From contig CAZLYK010000202.1 in assembly GCA_964563495.1 (NCBI GenBank), positions 1-7,590 of the forward strand: a stretch of DNA of 7,590 nt. The letters run 5' to 3'. A program made the translations under genes and the position numbers. The notes beneath the pieces are model-generated. The model saw nothing but the letters and a program-made list of their open reading frames with translations, searched no databases and was not told where the DNA came from. Shown here in pieces: positions 7,178-7,590 of this stretch; position 1 is the stretch's first letter; each line of letters starts with the position of its first letter. The stretch is from CAZLYK01 sp964563495 (GTDB taxonomy: Bacteria > Acidobacteriota > Blastocatellia > RBC074).

Positions 7178-7555
7178 ATGAAAATGTTCTCACTCGAAGA
7201 AGCGAACGCTCTCTTGCCCGAAATCATCCGGCTCTTTGATCAGATCGACCGGTCGCGCGAGGTGCTGCGCAGGCTTGAGCCAGAGGTCAAGCGCGCCAGT
7301 GAGCGCGCGAGCGAGGGTGGAGGAGGCACAATCCACGGGCTGCAATACGCGGGGGCGCTCACCCGTTTTGTAGAGAGTGTCCAGGAGATCCTCGGTTATG
7401 GAGTGGAGATTAAGGATTTTGAACGTGGTCTGTGTGACTTCCCGCACCTGCGTGATGGGCGCGTAGTTTACCTTTGCTGGCAAAGGGGCGAAGTCCAGAT
7501 CGAATGGTGGCACGACACGGACGCCGGGTTCGCCGGCCGCCAGCCGATTAAATAG
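7178..7555 (+). CDS. DUF2203 family protein
   Basis: This 125-residue small soluble protein of unknown function is recognised by the opening MFSLEEANALLPEIIRLF and by the C-terminal block DFERGLCDFPHLRDGRVVYLCWQRGEVQIEWWHDTDAGFAGRQPI, both characteristic of DUF2203. Residues 5-46 are a charged, probably coiled helix, residues 47-52 a Gly-rich break (SEGGGGT), and residues 53-75 a second helix. The aromatic, conserved tail suggests a binding surface, but no activity is established for the family. The start could be ATG 7178 or ATG 7184; GGCGGA at 7161-7166 is a loose ribosome site and slightly favours 7178. The reading frame stays open far upstream, opposite the neighbouring gene, but that part is not coding. 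The stop TAG is part of the 3'-end repeat beginning at 7551. Confidence 0.92.
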   Translation: MKMFSLEEANALLPEIIRLFDQIDRSREVLRRLEPEVKRASERASEGGGGTIHGLQYAGALTRFVESVQEILGYGVEIKDFERGLCDFPHLRDGRVVYLCWQRGEVQIEWWHDTDAGFAGRQPIK

Positions 7556-7590
7556 ACAGGATTGACAGGATTTTTGCAGGATTACAGCGG
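7551..7590 (+). repeat. 3'-end repeat after the DUF2203 gene (cut by window edge)
   Basis: Bases 7552-7571 read ATAGACAGGATTGACAGGAT, the core of the family, in the sense direction of the DUF2203 gene. The TAG at 7553-7555 is both part of the repeat and the gene's stop codon. The following TTTTTGCAGGATTACAG resembles the inner part of the 6292-6378 palindrome. The window ends before any inverted partner arm could appear, so it is not known whether this copy is palindromic. Confidence 0.85.

Overview
The window looks like chromosomal DNA from an acidobacterium, probably class Blastocatellia or a close relative. This is inferred from three things: a very long TonB-dependent receptor with an N-terminal carboxypeptidase-regulatory-like domain (the Oar-like type that is multiplied in Acidobacteriota), several secreted or envelope proteins of the poorly characterised kind common in that phylum, and moderately GC-rich coding DNA separated by AT-richer repeats. 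No rRNA, tRNA, transposase, integrase or CRISPR array is visible.

Layout from left to right: (1) a long perfect palindrome at 1-79, cut by the window edge; (2) a membrane-anchored hypothetical protein on the minus strand (98-1105); (3) a divergent promoter region; (4) a secreted, possibly lipidated protein with two SH3-like regions on the plus strand (1259-2260); (5) a 23-bp-stem hairpin between convergent genes; (6) a 1058-residue TonB-dependent receptor on the minus strand (2333-5509); (7) a 266-bp spacer; (8) a Bcp/PrxQ peroxiredoxin on the minus strand (5776-6270); (9) a perfect 42-bp palindrome with a 3-nt loop (6292-6378); (10) a secreted protein with a VirB10/TrbI-like beta domain and a glycine-rich hydrophobic stretch on the minus strand (6382-7068); (11) a divergent region with an 11-bp inverted repeat; (12) a DUF2203 protein on the plus strand (7178-7555), followed by another copy of the repeat that runs off the window.

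The genes do not form an obvious pathway. Four encode envelope or exported proteins, one is a cytoplasmic antioxidant enzyme and one is a small protein of unknown function. Only bcp and the gene upstream of it could share a transcript, and the 42-bp palindrome lies between them.

The most interesting signal is a family of short interspersed repeats. Its core, ATAGACAGGATTRACRGGAT, sits within 0 to 7 nt after the stop codon of four of the six genes, always in the sense orientation of the gene it follows. In two cases the TAG inside the repeat (or inside a partial copy of it) is the stop codon. One copy is a complete perfect palindrome and one is a palindrome cut by the window edge. They share the outer sequence but differ inside, so the two arms appear to be kept matched while the sequence drifts. 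This resembles a REP-like or intergenic palindromic element family specialised for gene 3' ends.
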